NCBI RefSeq assembly: GCF_014646075.1
Contig: NZ_BMMT01000013.1
Location: forward strand, 115,277 to 179,276
DNA from: Saccharopolyspora thermophila
Lineage (GTDB): Bacteria > Actinomycetota > Actinomycetes > Mycobacteriales > Pseudonocardiaceae
Direction of reading: 5' to 3'
DNA length: 64,000 nt
The position numbers were made by a program, and so were the translations under genes. Of the stretch, positions 25,315 to 34,672 are shown one piece after another. Below the pieces are notes generated by a model that did no database searches, was not told where the DNA came from, and saw only the letters and a program-made list of their open reading frames with translations. The first letter of the stretch is position 1; every line of letters begins with the position of its first letter.

Positions 25315-26889
25315 GTGGTTGTCCCCACGGCTCGTCCGCAACGGCGTGCCCAGCGCGGTGGCAGCGCGGCACGGATCCTCCCCACCGGTGCAGGGTGGTA
25401 TCGCGCGTTCGCGGTCGTCGCGGCCGGGTTCGGCCTGTACGCCGGGTCGCCGCCGCGCGAGCTGTGGTGGCTGGCGCCGATCGCGTTCGCGGTGTTCGCC
25501 GCGGTGGTGCGCGGTCGGAGCGCCCGGGCCGGGTTCGGCTACGGTCTGCTGTTCGGGTTCGCGTACCTGCTGCCGCTGCTGGGCTGGTTGCAGGACTTCC
25601 TCGGGGCCGACTTCGGGCCCTGGCCGTGGCTGGGCGTGGCTGCGGTGGAGGCACTGTTCGTCGGCCTGGCCGGGGCCGGGATGGCCCGCGTCAGCCGGTT
25701 GCCGGGCGCACCGGTGTGGATGGCCGCGGTGTTCGTCACCGCCGAGATCGCCCGCTCCGCCGTCCCGTTCGGCGGGTTCCCGTGGGGCAGGCTGGCCTTC
25801 ACCCAGGACACCGGCGCGTTGTTGTCGCTGGCATCGATCGGCGGCGCTGTCGCGGTGAGCTTCGCGGTGGCCCTCACGGGCGCGGGGCTCGCTGAACTCG
25901 CGCACCGCGCGCGCACCCCGCGCGGCTGGATCGCGCCGGCTGCGGCGGTGCTCGTGCCGGTGTTGGCCGGGCTGGTCGCGTGGCCGTTCGTCGGCACCGA
26001 CGCCCAGGCGGGCACCGCCCGGGTCGCGATCGTGCAGGGCAACGCGCCGAACATCGGCCTCGGCCTGCTCTACGAGGACGATGTGCTGCACGACAACCAC
26101 ATCGCCGCCGCCGATCGGCTGGCCGACGACGTCGCCGCGGGTCGGGTGCCGCGCCCGGATTTCGTCGTGCTGCCCGAGCAGGTCGGCAGCTGGGGGCCCG
26201 ACCGGGCCGACCCGGACCTGTCCGCCGTCGCGGCGCGGCTGGGCGTGCCGCTGGTTGTCGGCGGGCTGGGCCAGGACGCCGACGGCGAGCTGCACAACCT
26301 CGTACTGAAGTGGGACCCCGCCACCGGGGCCGGTGCGGAGTACGTCAAGCAGCACCTGGTGCCGTTCGCCGAGACCATCCCGATGCGGCCGATCGCCCGC
26401 CTGGTGAGCCCGTTCGTGGACCGCTTCCGGCAGGATATGGTGCCCGGCGACCAGCCCGGGGTGCTCGACGTCGGGGGCGTCCGGCTCGGCGTCGGGATCT
26501 GCTACGACGTGTCCTACGACGACGTGTTCACCGGCGCCACCCAGTGGGGCGCGACACTGCTCGCGGTGCCGACCAACAACGCCTGGTACGGCCACTCGGA
26601 GATGAGCTACCAGCAGCTGGCGATGTCGCGGCTGCGCGCGGTGGAGCACGGGCGCGCCGTGTTGGTCGCGGCGACCAGCGGCGTCAGCGCCGTGGTGCAG
26701 CCCGACGGCAGCGTAACCCGGCAGAGCGAATTGTTCACCGCGCAGACCCTGGTCGCGGAGGTGCCGCTGCGCACCGACCAGACGATCGCCACCAGGCTGG
26801 GCAGCGCTCCAACGTGGACAGTGGTGTTGTTGGGTGTCGGCGCGGTCGCCGCCTCCTGGTGGCGGCCCCGGCGAGCGGCCCACGCCTGA
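25315..26889 (+). CDS. lnt: Apolipoprotein N-acyltransferase
   Basis: Lnt adds the third acyl chain to the N-terminal Cys of lipoproteins in the cytoplasmic membrane. The 524-residue protein has about six hydrophobic segments in its first 220 residues and a C-terminal nitrilase-type domain. The triad is present: Glu in [11 protein letters not shown], Lys in [11 protein letters not shown] and Cys in [12 protein letters not shown]. In M. tuberculosis the domain is fused to polyprenol-phosphate-mannose synthase; here the synthase is the separate next gene. GTG 25315 is chosen; the frame is open 168 nt further upstream, but that part is unlike the family. Confidence 0.92.
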   Translation: MVVPTARPQRRAQRGGSAARILPTGAGWYRAFAVVAAGFGLYAGSPPRELWWLAPIAFAVFAAVVRGRSARAGFGYGLLFGFAYLLPLLGWLQDFLGADFGPWPWLGVAAVEALFVGLAGAGMARVSRLPGAPVWMAAVFVTAEIARSAVPFGGFPWGRLAFTQDTGALLSLASIGGAVAVSFAVALTGAGLAELAHRARTPRGWIAPAAAVLVPVLAGLVAWPFVGTDAQAGTARVAIVQGNAPNIGLGLLYEDDVLHDNHIAAADRLADDVAAGRVPRPDFVVLPEQVGSWGPDRADPDLSAVAARLGVPLVVGGLGQDADGELHNLVLKWDPATGAGAEYVKQHLVPFAETIPMRPIARLVSPFVDRFRQDMVPGDQPGVLDVGGVRLGVGICYDVSYDDVFTGATQWGATLLAVPTNNAWYGHSEMSYQQLAMSRLRAVEHGRAVLVAATSGVSAVVQPDGSVTRQSELFTAQTLVAEVPLRTDQTIATRLGSAPTWTVVLLGVGAVAASWWRPRRAAHA

Positions 26890-26947
26890 CCCGATCGAGA
26901 ACGAACGCACTGCCGGTCCGGCCCGGACCGGCTGGGAGGACACGAGG

Positions 26948-27733
26948 ATGGCGAACCGGCAAGCCCCCGGTGGCGGTGCCGACCCGGGCTCGGTGCTGGT
27001 GGTGATCCCCACCTACAACGAGCGGGACAACCTGGAGCCGATCGTGCGGCGGCTGTTCCGCGCGCTGCCCACGGCGGAGGTGCTGGTCGTCGACGACGGC
27101 AGCCCGGACGGCACCGGGGAGGTGGCCGACCGGCTGGCCGCGGAGGACGAGCGGGTGCACGTGCTGCACCGCTCGGCGAAGGCGGGGCTGGGCGCGGCCT
27201 ACGTGGCCGGTTTCGAGTGGGCGCTGGCCCGCGACTACCAGGCGGTCGTCGAGATGGACGCCGACGGCTCGCACTCCCCGGAGGACCTGCCGCGGCTGCT
27301 CAGCATGCTCGGTCCCGACGGGGCGGGGGCCGACGTCGTGCTGGGTTCGCGCTACGTGCCCGGCGGCCGGGTGGTGAACTGGCCCTGGTACCGCGAGGTG
27401 CTCTCGCGCGGCGCCAACATCTACTCCAAGGTCGCCCTCGGACTGTCCATCAACGACATCACGTCCGGGTTCCGGGTGTACCGGCACGAGGTGCTGCGGG
27501 CGCTCAGGCTGCACACCGTCGCCTCGCAGGGCTACTGCTTCCAGGTCGACCTGACCTGGCGTTCGCTGGAGGCCGGGTTCGTGGTCGTCGAGGTGCCGAT
27601 CACCTTCGTCGAGCGGGAGCACGGCAGCTCGAAGATGAGTGGTGCGGTGGTCCGCGAGGCGCTGCTGCGGGTCACCAGGTGGGGGTTGCGCCGCCGCGGC
27701 AACCAGGCGCTGGAGCTGATCCGGAGGCGCTGA
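26948..27733 (+). CDS. ppm1: Polyprenol-phosphate mannosyltransferase (Ppm-type family 2 glycosyltransferase)
   Basis: A 261-residue GT2 enzyme that makes polyprenyl-phosphate mannose from GDP-mannose on the cytoplasmic face. This lipid donates mannose to glycolipids and secreted glycoproteins. Motifs: [28 protein letters not shown], the metal-binding DxD region [15 protein letters not shown], and [13 protein letters not shown] and [17 protein letters not shown], typical of Dpm1-like synthases. It lacks the C-terminal membrane segments of some relatives. ATG 26948 has a gagg-rich upstream. It lies 58 bp after lnt, matching the lnt-ppm pair of actinobacteria. Confidence 0.92.
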   Translation: MANRQAPGGGADPGSVLVVIPTYNERDNLEPIVRRLFRALPTAEVLVVDDGSPDGTGEVADRLAAEDERVHVLHRSAKAGLGAAYVAGFEWALARDYQAVVEMDADGSHSPEDLPRLLSMLGPDGAGADVVLGSRYVPGGRVVNWPWYREVLSRGANIYSKVALGLSINDITSGFRVYRHEVLRALRLHTVASQGYCFQVDLTWRSLEAGFVVVEVPITFVEREHGSSKMSGAVVREALLRVTRWGLRRRGNQALELIRRR

Positions 27734-27752
27734 CGCGGGCCCGGACACGGCA

Positions 27753-27779
27753 AAGCGCCCGGGGTGGGCCCAGGCGCTT
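27753..27779. terminator. Bidirectional hairpin between ppm1 and rbpA
   Basis: Inverted repeat aagcgcc / ggcgctt around a GC-rich interior, between two convergent genes, 19 nt after ppm1 and 15 nt after rbpA. Confidence 0.6.
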
Positions 27780-27794
27780 CGGTGGTGGGTGCGG

Positions 27795-28136
27795 TCAGAC
27801 CTGGCCGCGCCGCTCGCGCAGCAGCGCCAGCCGCTCGTTGAGCAGTTCCTCCAGCTCGGGGATGGTGCGCCGCTCCAGCAGCATGTCCCAGTGGGTGCGC
27901 GGCGGCTTGGCCTTCTTCTGCTCTGGCTCGCTGCCGTCGACGATCTTCGACTCGGTGCCGTGCAGGCGGCACTCCCAGGTCGGCGGAACCTCGGCGTCGT
28001 CGGAGAACGGCACTTCGAACTCGTGGCCCTTGGGGCAGGCGTAGCGCACCGTCCGGCGCGGTGCGAGGTCGTGGTTGCGGTCGGTCTCGTAGCTCACCGC
28101 TCCGAGCCGGCTGCCACGCAGAACGCGGTCGGCCAT
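27795..28136 (-). CDS. rbpA: RNA polymerase-binding protein RbpA
   Basis: RbpA binds RNA polymerase and the principal sigma factor and stabilises open complexes; it is specific to actinobacteria. The 113-residue protein begins MADRVLRGSRLGAVSYETD, has a zinc-ribbon-like core (YACPKGHEFEVPF, WECRLHG) and the sigma-interaction region KKAKPPRTHWDMLLERR near the C-terminus. ATG 28136 has a gaaaggaa site, so the longer upstream frame is discarded. The neighbouring ppm1 matches the mycobacterial Rv2050-Rv2051c arrangement. Confidence 0.95.
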   Translation of the reverse strand: MADRVLRGSRLGAVSYETDRNHDLAPRRTVRYACPKGHEFEVPFSDDAEVPPTWECRLHGTESKIVDGSEPEQKKAKPPRTHWDMLLERRTIPELEELLNERLALLRERRGQV

Positions 28137-28630
28137 GACGGTTCCTTTCCCTTCGGCCCGGGGCCGAGCCCGGGCGGTTGTGCTCACCGAGTGCAACGAC
28201 GGGGGACCCGGCGTCTGTTCCCGATGTGGTGCTACTGGTTGCCGTCGGTGACGTTGTTCACTCGTCAACGACGGCGTTCTCCCTAGAGATGCAGTCGGTC
28301 CGCGTTCGTGACGCGTTATCCCACTTGCAATCTATAGGTGCGTTCGAACGGGTGATAGTGCCAGATGTGGGGTCACTAAGGCCAAACGGGGTCCCGGGAA
28401 AACGGCAGGAGTGGGACACAGATCACGACCCCGACCGCAGGATCGCTGCAAAAATCGATAACAGAATGTAGTGGCATCTGGTTTCCTGTCGACACAACGC
28501 TGCGTACTGGCATATTCCGATCACGCAGACAACCTGGGCGCTCTATCACCAGCATGGAGCAACGGGGCGGTCGTGGCGACCCGATCCCGAGTCGTCACGC
28601 ACCGCGCACGACGCCCCCCCGCACAGGGGA
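28137..28630. other. Intergenic region upstream of rbpA
   Basis: About 490 bp, with a less GC-rich stretch at 28300-28520 that must hold the rbpA promoter. No convincing -35/-10 pair, gene or repeat was found. Confidence 0.45.
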
Positions 28631-30040
28631 TCACAGGATCTTCGGCGGCCGGTTGCCGACGGCCTCGATCGCCCGCCGCACCGGCACCAGCGACACCAGC
28701 ACCAGGCCGATGGCGAAGAACGCCACCAGCGAGATGATGGCCAGCCGGAACGAGCCGGTGGCCTGGCCCACCCCGGCGAACACCAGCGGCCCCAGCCACG
28801 ACGTGGACCGCTCACCGACCTCGTAGAGCGAGAAGTACTCGGCCTCCCGCCCGGGCGGCACCATCTGGCTGAACAGCGACCGGGACAGCGCGTTGGTGCC
28901 GCCGAGCACCAACCCGATGCCCACGGCCAACCCGTAGAACTGCAGGTCCTGCCCGGCCTGCACGAAGTAGGCGGCCACCAGCACCGCCAGCCAGGTGGCC
29001 AGGCTGATCAGGATCGTCTTCTTGGCGCCGATGCGTCGCGCCAGCGTCCCGTGCAGCATGCCGCCGACGAAAGCGATGAACTGCACGATCAGCAGCGTGA
29101 TGATGAGCGAGTCCTGCGGCAGCTTCAGCTCCAGGCTGCCGTACTGCGCCGACACCTGGGAGACCGTGGAGATCCCGTCGGTGTAGATCCAGTACGCCCC
29201 GAGGAAGGCCAGCGTCAGCGGGAAGTGCCGGGCCTGCCGGAACGTGCGCAGCAGCTGCCTGAACCCCGCGGTCACCGCCGACGTGCCCCGCTCACTGCCC
29301 TCCGGCGCCTGGTGGCGGCGCAGCGCGGTCAGCGGCAGCAGCGTGAACACCGCCCACCAGACGCCGGAGGACAGGAACACCAGGCGCACCGCGGTGTCGG
29401 AGTCCATGCCGACCGCGTCGTGGCCGAGGTAGATCACCAGGTGCATCGCCAGCGCCAGGCCGCCCCCGAGGTAGCCGATCGCCCACCCGCGCGAGGAGAC
29501 CTGGTCGCGCTCGTCGGCGTCGGCGATCTCCGGCAGGAACGAGTAGTAGACGACGACGGAGGCGCCGAAGCAGATGTTGCCCAGGATGAACAGCACCACC
29601 CCGAGCTGCCAGTCCTGCCCGCCGACCAGCGCCAGCAACGCGGTGGTGCCGGCGCCGCCGAACGCGAAGACCGCCAGCATCAGCCGCTTGCTCTGCGTCC
29701 GGTCCGCGATCGCGCCGGTGATCGGCAGGACCACCACCTGCACCACGGTGGCCACCGACAGCAGGTAGCCCCACAGCGAACCCGCCGGGAAGGTCAGACC
29801 GAAGATCGAGATGTCGCACTGCACCAGCGCGTTGCCCCCGGGACATGGGTTCAGCCCGTTGCGGGCGACGTCCGCCCTGGCGCCCTCGGTGGCCACCGAG
29901 GTCAGGTAGAGCGAGAGGAAGACCGTCGTCACCGAGGTCGGGAACACCGAGTTGGCCCAGTCGTACCAGCACCAGCCCCGCTGTTCCCGCCGCCGCCTGC
30001 GCGCGGCGTCCGGTGCCAGGTCGCTGTCCATCACGCTCAT
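28631..30040 (-). CDS. MFS transporter, UMF1-type
   Basis: A 469-residue membrane protein with 12 likely spans. The opening WCWYDWANSVFPTSVTTVFL is the hallmark of the UMF1 family (related to yeast autophagy protein Atg22). Other MFS signs are ITGAIADRTQSKRLML after the second span and GGTNALSRSLFSQMVPPGRE. A loop with two cysteines (NPCPGG, VQCDIS) lies between the first spans. The substrate is unknown; Atg22 exports amino acids. ATG 30040 has a ggagga site; ATG 30031 is an alternative. Confidence 0.88.
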   Translation of the reverse strand: MSVMDSDLAPDAARRRRREQRGWCWYDWANSVFPTSVTTVFLSLYLTSVATEGARADVARNGLNPCPGGNALVQCDISIFGLTFPAGSLWGYLLSVATVVQVVVLPITGAIADRTQSKRLMLAVFAFGGAGTTALLALVGGQDWQLGVVLFILGNICFGASVVVYYSFLPEIADADERDQVSSRGWAIGYLGGGLALAMHLVIYLGHDAVGMDSDTAVRLVFLSSGVWWAVFTLLPLTALRRHQAPEGSERGTSAVTAGFRQLLRTFRQARHFPLTLAFLGAYWIYTDGISTVSQVSAQYGSLELKLPQDSLIITLLIVQFIAFVGGMLHGTLARRIGAKKTILISLATWLAVLVAAYFVQAGQDLQFYGLAVGIGLVLGGTNALSRSLFSQMVPPGREAEYFSLYEVGERSTSWLGPLVFAGVGQATGSFRLAIISLVAFFAIGLVLVSLVPVRRAIEAVGNRPPKIL

Positions 30041-30142
30041 CCGTTCGGTCCTCCGGCCAATGTCACTCGATTGGGGGTAACCGGACTTTACTGGCTCCAC
30101 GAATACTGCGGCGGTCCGCGCGTGGACAATGCGTAGTTCCAC

Positions 30143-30934
30143 TCAGCCGGGGATGTCCGCCCTTGGTTCGCCGAAGCGCTCCCGCAGCACCTCGCTCAGC
30201 ACGTCCGGCCGGTCGGTGACCAGGCCGTCGACCCCGAGGTCCAGCAGCGCGCGCATTTCGGCGGCGTCATCGACCGTCCACACGTGCACCTCGATTCCCC
30301 AGCGGTGGGCCTGTCGCACGAACCGCGCGTCCACCACGGGCAGCAGCCGGCCCAGCCCCACCGGGACCTGCGCGGCCGCACCGGCCACCAGCGGCCGGAA
30401 CCCGCCGCCGCCCACCCGCGAGCTGAGCCACAGCAGCGCGGCGGAACGGCGCCCCGCCGAGGTCAGCAGGCGCGGCCCGCCGAGGCGGCGCAGCCTCGCC
30501 ACCCGGTGCTCGCGGAAGGAGGCCAGGCAGACCCGGTCCCAGGCGTTGTGCGCCCGCACCGTACGCAGCACCGGGACGACCGCCGAATCCTCCTTGACGT
30601 CGATGTTGAAGAACGTCTCCGGCAGTTCTTCCAGCACGTCGTCCAGGCGGCACACCGGTTCCCGGCCACCGATCAACGCCGAACCCACCACTGACCAGGG
30701 CAGCCGCTCGATCACCCCGCGGCCGTCGGTGGTGCGCTCCAGCGTCGGATCGTGATTGACGACCACGACACCGTCGGCCGTCGCGTGCACGTCCGTCTCG
30801 ATGTAGTGGTAGCCCTCCGCCACGGCGCGCCGAAAGGCGCTCAAGGAGTTCTCCATGTCGTGCAGCTCCCCGAGGTGCCAGCCGCGGTGGGCAAACGCGC
30901 GGGGCCGGGGGCCGAGCAGGAAAGGGTGGGTCAC
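30143..30934 (-). CDS. Glycerophosphodiester phosphodiesterase
   Basis: A 263-residue GDPD enzyme that splits glycerophosphodiesters to glycerol 3-phosphate and an alcohol. Catalytic and metal motifs: AFAHRGWHLGELHDMENSL (first His, Glu-Asn), YHYIETDVHATADGVVVVNHD (Glu, Asp, second His), FNIDVKEDSAV, and VDGLVTDRPDVL. No signal peptide is seen, so it is probably cytoplasmic. GTG 30934 is used; ATG 30985 in the same frame is possible and would add 17 residues. It is divergent from the zinc-binding gene. Confidence 0.9.
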   Translation of the reverse strand: MTHPFLLGPRPRAFAHRGWHLGELHDMENSLSAFRRAVAEGYHYIETDVHATADGVVVVNHDPTLERTTDGRGVIERLPWSVVGSALIGGREPVCRLDDVLEELPETFFNIDVKEDSAVVPVLRTVRAHNAWDRVCLASFREHRVARLRRLGGPRLLTSAGRRSAALLWLSSRVGGGGFRPLVAGAAAQVPVGLGRLLPVVDARFVRQAHRWGIEVHVWTVDDAAEMRALLDLGVDGLVTDRPDVLSEVLRERFGEPRADIPG

Positions 30935-30989
30935 GATCAGACACTCTGCCTGATCGGCGCGCCTGCGCGGTGCAGGCAGGGCCATTGGG

Positions 30990-30995
30990 TACCGT
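30990..30995 (+). promoter_or_regulatory. -10 element of the small zinc-binding gene
   Basis: TACCGT lies 8 nt before GTG 31004 with no Shine-Dalgarno, another near-leaderless arrangement. Confidence 0.35.
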
Positions 30996-31003
30996 GATCG
31001 ATC

Positions 31004-31366
31004 GTGGAATCCTCGCCGCCCGTCCGTCACGCTGCCGGTCGGCAGCGCGCCGAACGCCACTGCGCGTGGTGCGGGCGACGCGTTGCCGACTCCGGTCGGC
31101 AGGGCAGGCCCCGGCTGTACTGCACGCAGTCCTGTCGTCAGCGGGCCTACGAGCGGCGCACGGCCGTGCAGCGCGGTGGCCTGCCGGAGGACGCGGTGGT
31201 CCTCTCGGCCGCCGAGCTGGCGGACCTGCGGGACCGGTTGTTCCAGCTGCGCTGCGCGGCCGAGGACGTGGTCACCGCCGTCGACGACGCCGCCGATTAC
31301 GCGGAGCTGCGCAAACTGGCCGTGCAGGTGGTCGACGTGGCCGTCCAGCTGGAACGGCTCAGGTAA
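31004..31366 (+). CDS. Small CxxC zinc-binding protein, function unknown
   Basis: A 120-residue protein with a likely zinc site near the N-terminus: CAWCGRRV, then RPRLYCTQSCRQRAYERRTA, giving Cx2C-x17-Cx3C. The remaining 75 residues look alpha-helical (AELADLRDRLFQLRCAAED). A protein of the same pattern is encoded inside the integrative element at 45658-45969. Small proteins of this type are common near plasmid and element genes in actinobacteria and may bind DNA, but no function is known. Confidence 0.65.
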   Translation: MESSPPVRHAAGRQRAERHCAWCGRRVADSGRQGRPRLYCTQSCRQRAYERRTAVQRGGLPEDAVVLSAAELADLRDRLFQLRCAAEDVVTAVDDAADYAELRKLAVQVVDVAVQLERLR

Positions 31367-31442
31367 GGACGAACGGAGCATTGTGCCGGCCGGTCGGGAT
31401 GGCCAGGATGAACTGGTCTCCAGCGGTGGCGAGGAAGCGACG

Positions 31443-32090
31443 GTGTCCTCACGTCCCACGGTCCGCGGCCTGCGCCGCGTCGACCTCCTGACCTCCGACC
31501 TGGTGGCCGCGGCGGTTTTCTACCGAGAACTGCTCGACTGGTCGGCGGCGGTCACCCGCGCCGGTATCGACTGCTGGGTGGGGGAGCGCCGCTGCGCGAC
31601 GATCCGCTCCCCCCGAGCGGGCGAGCCCGCAGGCTGGCGGCTGGTGTTCGCCGGAGCCGCCCACGACGGGACCCTCACCGGACCGGACGACACGACCGCC
31701 CTGATGGCTCGAGGCCGCGCCCAGCACGGGCCGTGGGCGCCCGGACCCCGCCCCGGCGAACCGTGCTGGGTGGAGCTGCGCACCAGCGATCCCAACCGCG
31801 CGGACGCGTTCTGGGCCGACATCCTGAACTGGACGGTGCGCACCGAACAGCCGGGTGTCGACTACGTGGTGGGCGACCGGCCGCTGGCGTCCCGCACCGA
31901 AGGCCAACCGACCGGGTGGCTGTGCTACTTCGCCGTCGAGGACGTCACCGACGCCGCCGACCGGGTGGCCAGGCTCGGCGGCACCCTCGCCGAGCGCATC
32001 GACCACCCCCTGCTGGGCGATGCGCTCCTGGTCCGCGACCCCTCGGACGCCCTGGTCGGCCTGACCACCGCAACCTCCTGGGGCGGCTGA
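31443..32090 (+). CDS. VOC-family protein (two glyoxalase-like domains)
   Basis: A 215-residue protein with two tandem betaalphabetabetabeta modules of the vicinal-oxygen-chelate fold. Module one runs from VDLLTSDLVAAAVFYRELLD to LVFAGA; module two from WVELRTSDPNRADAFWADIL to PSDALVGLTT. Enzymes and antibiotic-sequestering proteins share this fold; the usual His/Glu metal ligands are not obvious, so binding rather than catalysis is possible. GTG 31443 has a gagga site; GTG 31383 in frame would add 20 residues. Confidence 0.8.
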   Translation: MSSRPTVRGLRRVDLLTSDLVAAAVFYRELLDWSAAVTRAGIDCWVGERRCATIRSPRAGEPAGWRLVFAGAAHDGTLTGPDDTTALMARGRAQHGPWAPGPRPGEPCWVELRTSDPNRADAFWADILNWTVRTEQPGVDYVVGDRPLASRTEGQPTGWLCYFAVEDVTDAADRVARLGGTLAERIDHPLLGDALLVRDPSDALVGLTTATSWGG

Positions 32091-33056
32091 CTACCTGCCC
32101 GCCAACTCCCCGAGCACCCGCAACGTCCGGTTGGCCCGCACCGACAGCCGCTGCTCGCGCGCGGTGACGTCGATGTAGGTCTGGCTGGAGTTGATCGAGG
32201 AGTGCCCGAGCAGCTTGGCGATCTCGGCGGCGCTCGCGCCGTCTTCGGCGAGCCGCGTGGCGAAGGTGTGCCGTAGCGCATGCACCATCGCGCCCGGCTG
32301 CACCCGGTCGGACACCCCGGCGGCCCGCAACGACTGCCGCACCAGGTACTGCAGCCCACCGCGGCGCAGCGGTTGACCACGGTGATCGACGAACAGCGGG
32401 GCGCCACCCGGCAGCCGGTCGCCGAACCGGGCCCGCCTGGTCCGCAGGTAGCTCTGGATCAGCTGGTCCAGGGTGTCCTCGATCGGGATGGAACGGTTCT
32501 TCCCGCCCTTACCGTGCACGTGCAGGCGGCGGTCCCCGGGACGCCCGGCCAACGATCCGATCGTGAGTTCCAGCAGCTCAGCGGAGCGCACTCCCGTGCA
32601 CAGCAGCGTGGACAGCACCGCGAGATCGCGCTCCGGCCACGGGTTCCGCGCGCGCCGGGCGCCGGCGGCCACCGTCCGCAGCAACCGCTCCGGGGTGTCC
32701 TCGCCCTGCAGCGGTTTGGGCGTGGCCGGGGCGTTGCGCGGCTTGGGCACCACCTGCATCGGGTTGCCGGGCACGGCACCCTCCACCACCAGGAACCCGA
32801 AGAAGCCGTTCCAGGTCGACCAGGCTCGCGTCACCGACGACGCCGACCGGGTGGCGGCGAACCGGGCGAAGGCCGAGCGCAGCACCGGTGCGGTGACCCG
32901 CTCCACGGCAAGCCGGTCGGCGTCGATACCGGTGAGCTCAACCAGCTCACCGGCCACCGACTCCAGGTCGCGCCGGTACGCGCGCAGTGAGTTCGCCGCG
33001 AGCTTGCGGGCCTGCAGGTGTTCCAGGTAGGTCTCGATCAGCCGCGCCAGGTCCAC
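32091..33056 (-). CDS. Tyrosine recombinase/integrase (Xer-like)
   Basis: A 321-residue tyrosine recombinase. The N-terminal SAM-like core-binding domain (LIETYLEHLQARKLAANSLR) is followed by the catalytic domain with Arg in CTGVRSAELLELT, Lys in HVHGKGGKNRSIP, the HxxR box HALRHTFATRLA, LLGHSSINSSQTYID and the nucleophile Tyr. All catalytic residues appear present. It is not paired with a tRNA or a visible att site here and sits between housekeeping genes, so it may be a resident recombinase or a stranded integrase. GTG 33056 has a ggagg site. Confidence 0.9.
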   Translation of the reverse strand: MDLARLIETYLEHLQARKLAANSLRAYRRDLESVAGELVELTGIDADRLAVERVTAPVLRSAFARFAATRSASSVTRAWSTWNGFFGFLVVEGAVPGNPMQVVPKPRNAPATPKPLQGEDTPERLLRTVAAGARRARNPWPERDLAVLSTLLCTGVRSAELLELTIGSLAGRPGDRRLHVHGKGGKNRSIPIEDTLDQLIQSYLRTRRARFGDRLPGGAPLFVDHRGQPLRRGGLQYLVRQSLRAAGVSDRVQPGAMVHALRHTFATRLAEDGASAAEIAKLLGHSSINSSQTYIDVTAREQRLSVRANRTLRVLGELAGR

Positions 33057-33112
33057 TCGGCACCTCCCCGATGATCAACTCGGGGATGATGTAACCAGAG
33101 GGGACCGACAGT

Positions 33113-34468
33113 TCAGCTGTTGCGGATGAACCGGTCGAGCACCCGCGTGCCGAACTGCAGCGCCTCGACCGGGACCCGCTCGTCGACGCCGTGGAACAGG
33201 GCGGCGAAGTCCAGGTCGGCGGGCAGCTTCAGCGGCGCGAACCCGTAGCAGCTCATGCCCAGCCGGCTGAACGCCTTGGCGTCGGTGCCGCCGGACATCA
33301 TGTACGGCAGCGCCTTGGCCCCGGGATCCTCGGCGACCAGCGACGACGTCATGACGTCGACGATCCGGCCCTCGAATCGGGTCTCCACCGGCGGTAGCCC
33401 GACCCACTCGCGTTCCACGTCCGGCCCGAGCAGCTCGGCGAGCTCCCGTTCGAACGCCTCCTCGCGGCCGGGCAGGATCCGGCAGTCCACGGCGGCCTCG
33501 GCCACCGAGGGGATCACGTTGTGCTTGTACCCGGCGGTGAGCATTGTCGGGTTGGCGGTGTCGCGCAGCGTGGCGCCGACGATCCGGGACAGGTTGCCGA
33601 GCTTGGCGACGGCGCCCTCGATGTCGTCCTCCGGGAAGTCCCAGCCGGTGATCTCGGTGACGCCTTCCAGGAACTCCCGCACGGAGTCGGTCAGCACCAG
33701 CGGGAACCGGTGCTTGCCGAGCTTGGCCACGGCCTCGGAGAGCTTGGTGACGGCGTTGTCGTCGTGCACCATCGAGCCGTGCCCGGCCCGGGCCCGCACC
33801 CGCAGCTTCAGCCAGCGGATGCCCTTCTCCGCGGTCTGCACCAGGTAGGCACGCACACCGTCCCTGAGGGTGACGGAGAACCCGCCGACCTCGCTGATCG
33901 CCTCGGTGCAGCCCTCGAACAGCTCCGGTCGGTGGTCGACCAGCCACTGCGCCCCGTGGAAGCTGCCAGCCTCCTCGTCGGCGAGGAACGCGAACACCAC
34001 GTCGCGCGGCGGAACGATCCCGTCCCGCTTGAACCGCCGGGCCACGGCCAGGCTCATGGCCAGCATGTCCTTCATGTCGACGGCCCCGCGACCCCACACG
34101 TAGCCGTCCTGCACGGCACCAGAGAACGGGTGCACCGACCACTCGGCAGGATCGGCGGGCACGACGTCGAGGTGTCCGTGCACCAGCAACCCGCCGCGGG
34201 ACGAGTCGGCCCCAGGCAGCCGGGCGATGACGTTGCCCCGCCCTGGGTGATCCCCGGACTCGACGTAGGTGACCTCGTACCCGACCTCACTGAGCTTCGC
34301 GGCGACGAACTCGGCGGCGGCCCGCTCGCCGACCAGCGTCGCGGGATCACCGGTGTTGGTCGTGTCGATGCGGATCAGCTCGCTGGCCAGCTCCACGACC
34401 TCCTCCTGGGCGACCTTCAACCCAGGATCGAGATCACTACCGGAAGTACCTTCGTTGCGCTCGCTCAC
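33113..34468 (-). CDS. M20-family metallo-hydrolase (peptidase/deacylase)
   Basis: A 451-residue M20/M25/M40 protein of the DapE/ArgE/carboxypeptidase type, probably cytoplasmic. Dizinc motifs: LLVHGHLDVVPADP, WGRGAVDMKDML, the catalytic FLADEEAGSFHGAQ, and a late FHGVDERVP with the final His. The dimerisation insert carries ARAGHGSMVH. It could cleave dipeptides or N-acyl amino acids; the substrate cannot be read from sequence. It lies next to the tRNA-Leu gene, divergently, and forms the stable chromosomal side of the integration site. Confidence 0.9.
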   Translation of the reverse strand: MSERNEGTSGSDLDPGLKVAQEEVVELASELIRIDTTNTGDPATLVGERAAAEFVAAKLSEVGYEVTYVESGDHPGRGNVIARLPGADSSRGGLLVHGHLDVVPADPAEWSVHPFSGAVQDGYVWGRGAVDMKDMLAMSLAVARRFKRDGIVPPRDVVFAFLADEEAGSFHGAQWLVDHRPELFEGCTEAISEVGGFSVTLRDGVRAYLVQTAEKGIRWLKLRVRARAGHGSMVHDDNAVTKLSEAVAKLGKHRFPLVLTDSVREFLEGVTEITGWDFPEDDIEGAVAKLGNLSRIVGATLRDTANPTMLTAGYKHNVIPSVAEAAVDCRILPGREEAFERELAELLGPDVEREWVGLPPVETRFEGRIVDVMTSSLVAEDPGAKALPYMMSGGTDAKAFSRLGMSCYGFAPLKLPADLDFAALFHGVDERVPVEALQFGTRVLDRFIRNS

Positions 34469-34509
34469 CAGGCATTTCTACCACCCGAAGCCGCCAGGAG
34501 GGGGTCCCG

Positions 34510-34538
34510 TTGGGCCCCGGATGACCATGGGCTAATCT
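34510..34538 (+). promoter_or_regulatory. Promoter of tRNA-Leu
   Basis: ttgggc (34510-34515), a 17-nt spacer and taatct (34533-34538) lie 49 nt before the mature tRNA 5' end. Confidence 0.6.
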
Positions 34539-34587
34539 ATGGGCACAACACAGCGGGAGCCCCTGCGGGACAGGGGTGACCCGAGAT

Positions 34588-34672
34588 GTCCGAGTGGCGG
34601 AATGGCAGACGCGCTAGCTTGAGGTGCTAGTGCCCGATTAAGGGCGTGGGGGTTCAAGTCCCCCCTCGGACA
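34588..34672 (+). tRNA. tRNA-Leu (anticodon GAG)
   Basis: An 85-nt tRNA with acceptor GTCCGAG/CTCGGAC. The anticodon stem CTAGC/GCTAG encloses loop TTGAGGT, giving anticodon GAG (reads CUC/CUU). There is a long class II variable arm (tgcccgattaagggcg) and a T-arm GGGGGTTCAAGTCCCCC. The CCA end is not encoded. Its 3' end is the attachment site of the integrative element, and the gene stays intact after integration. Confidence 0.95.
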
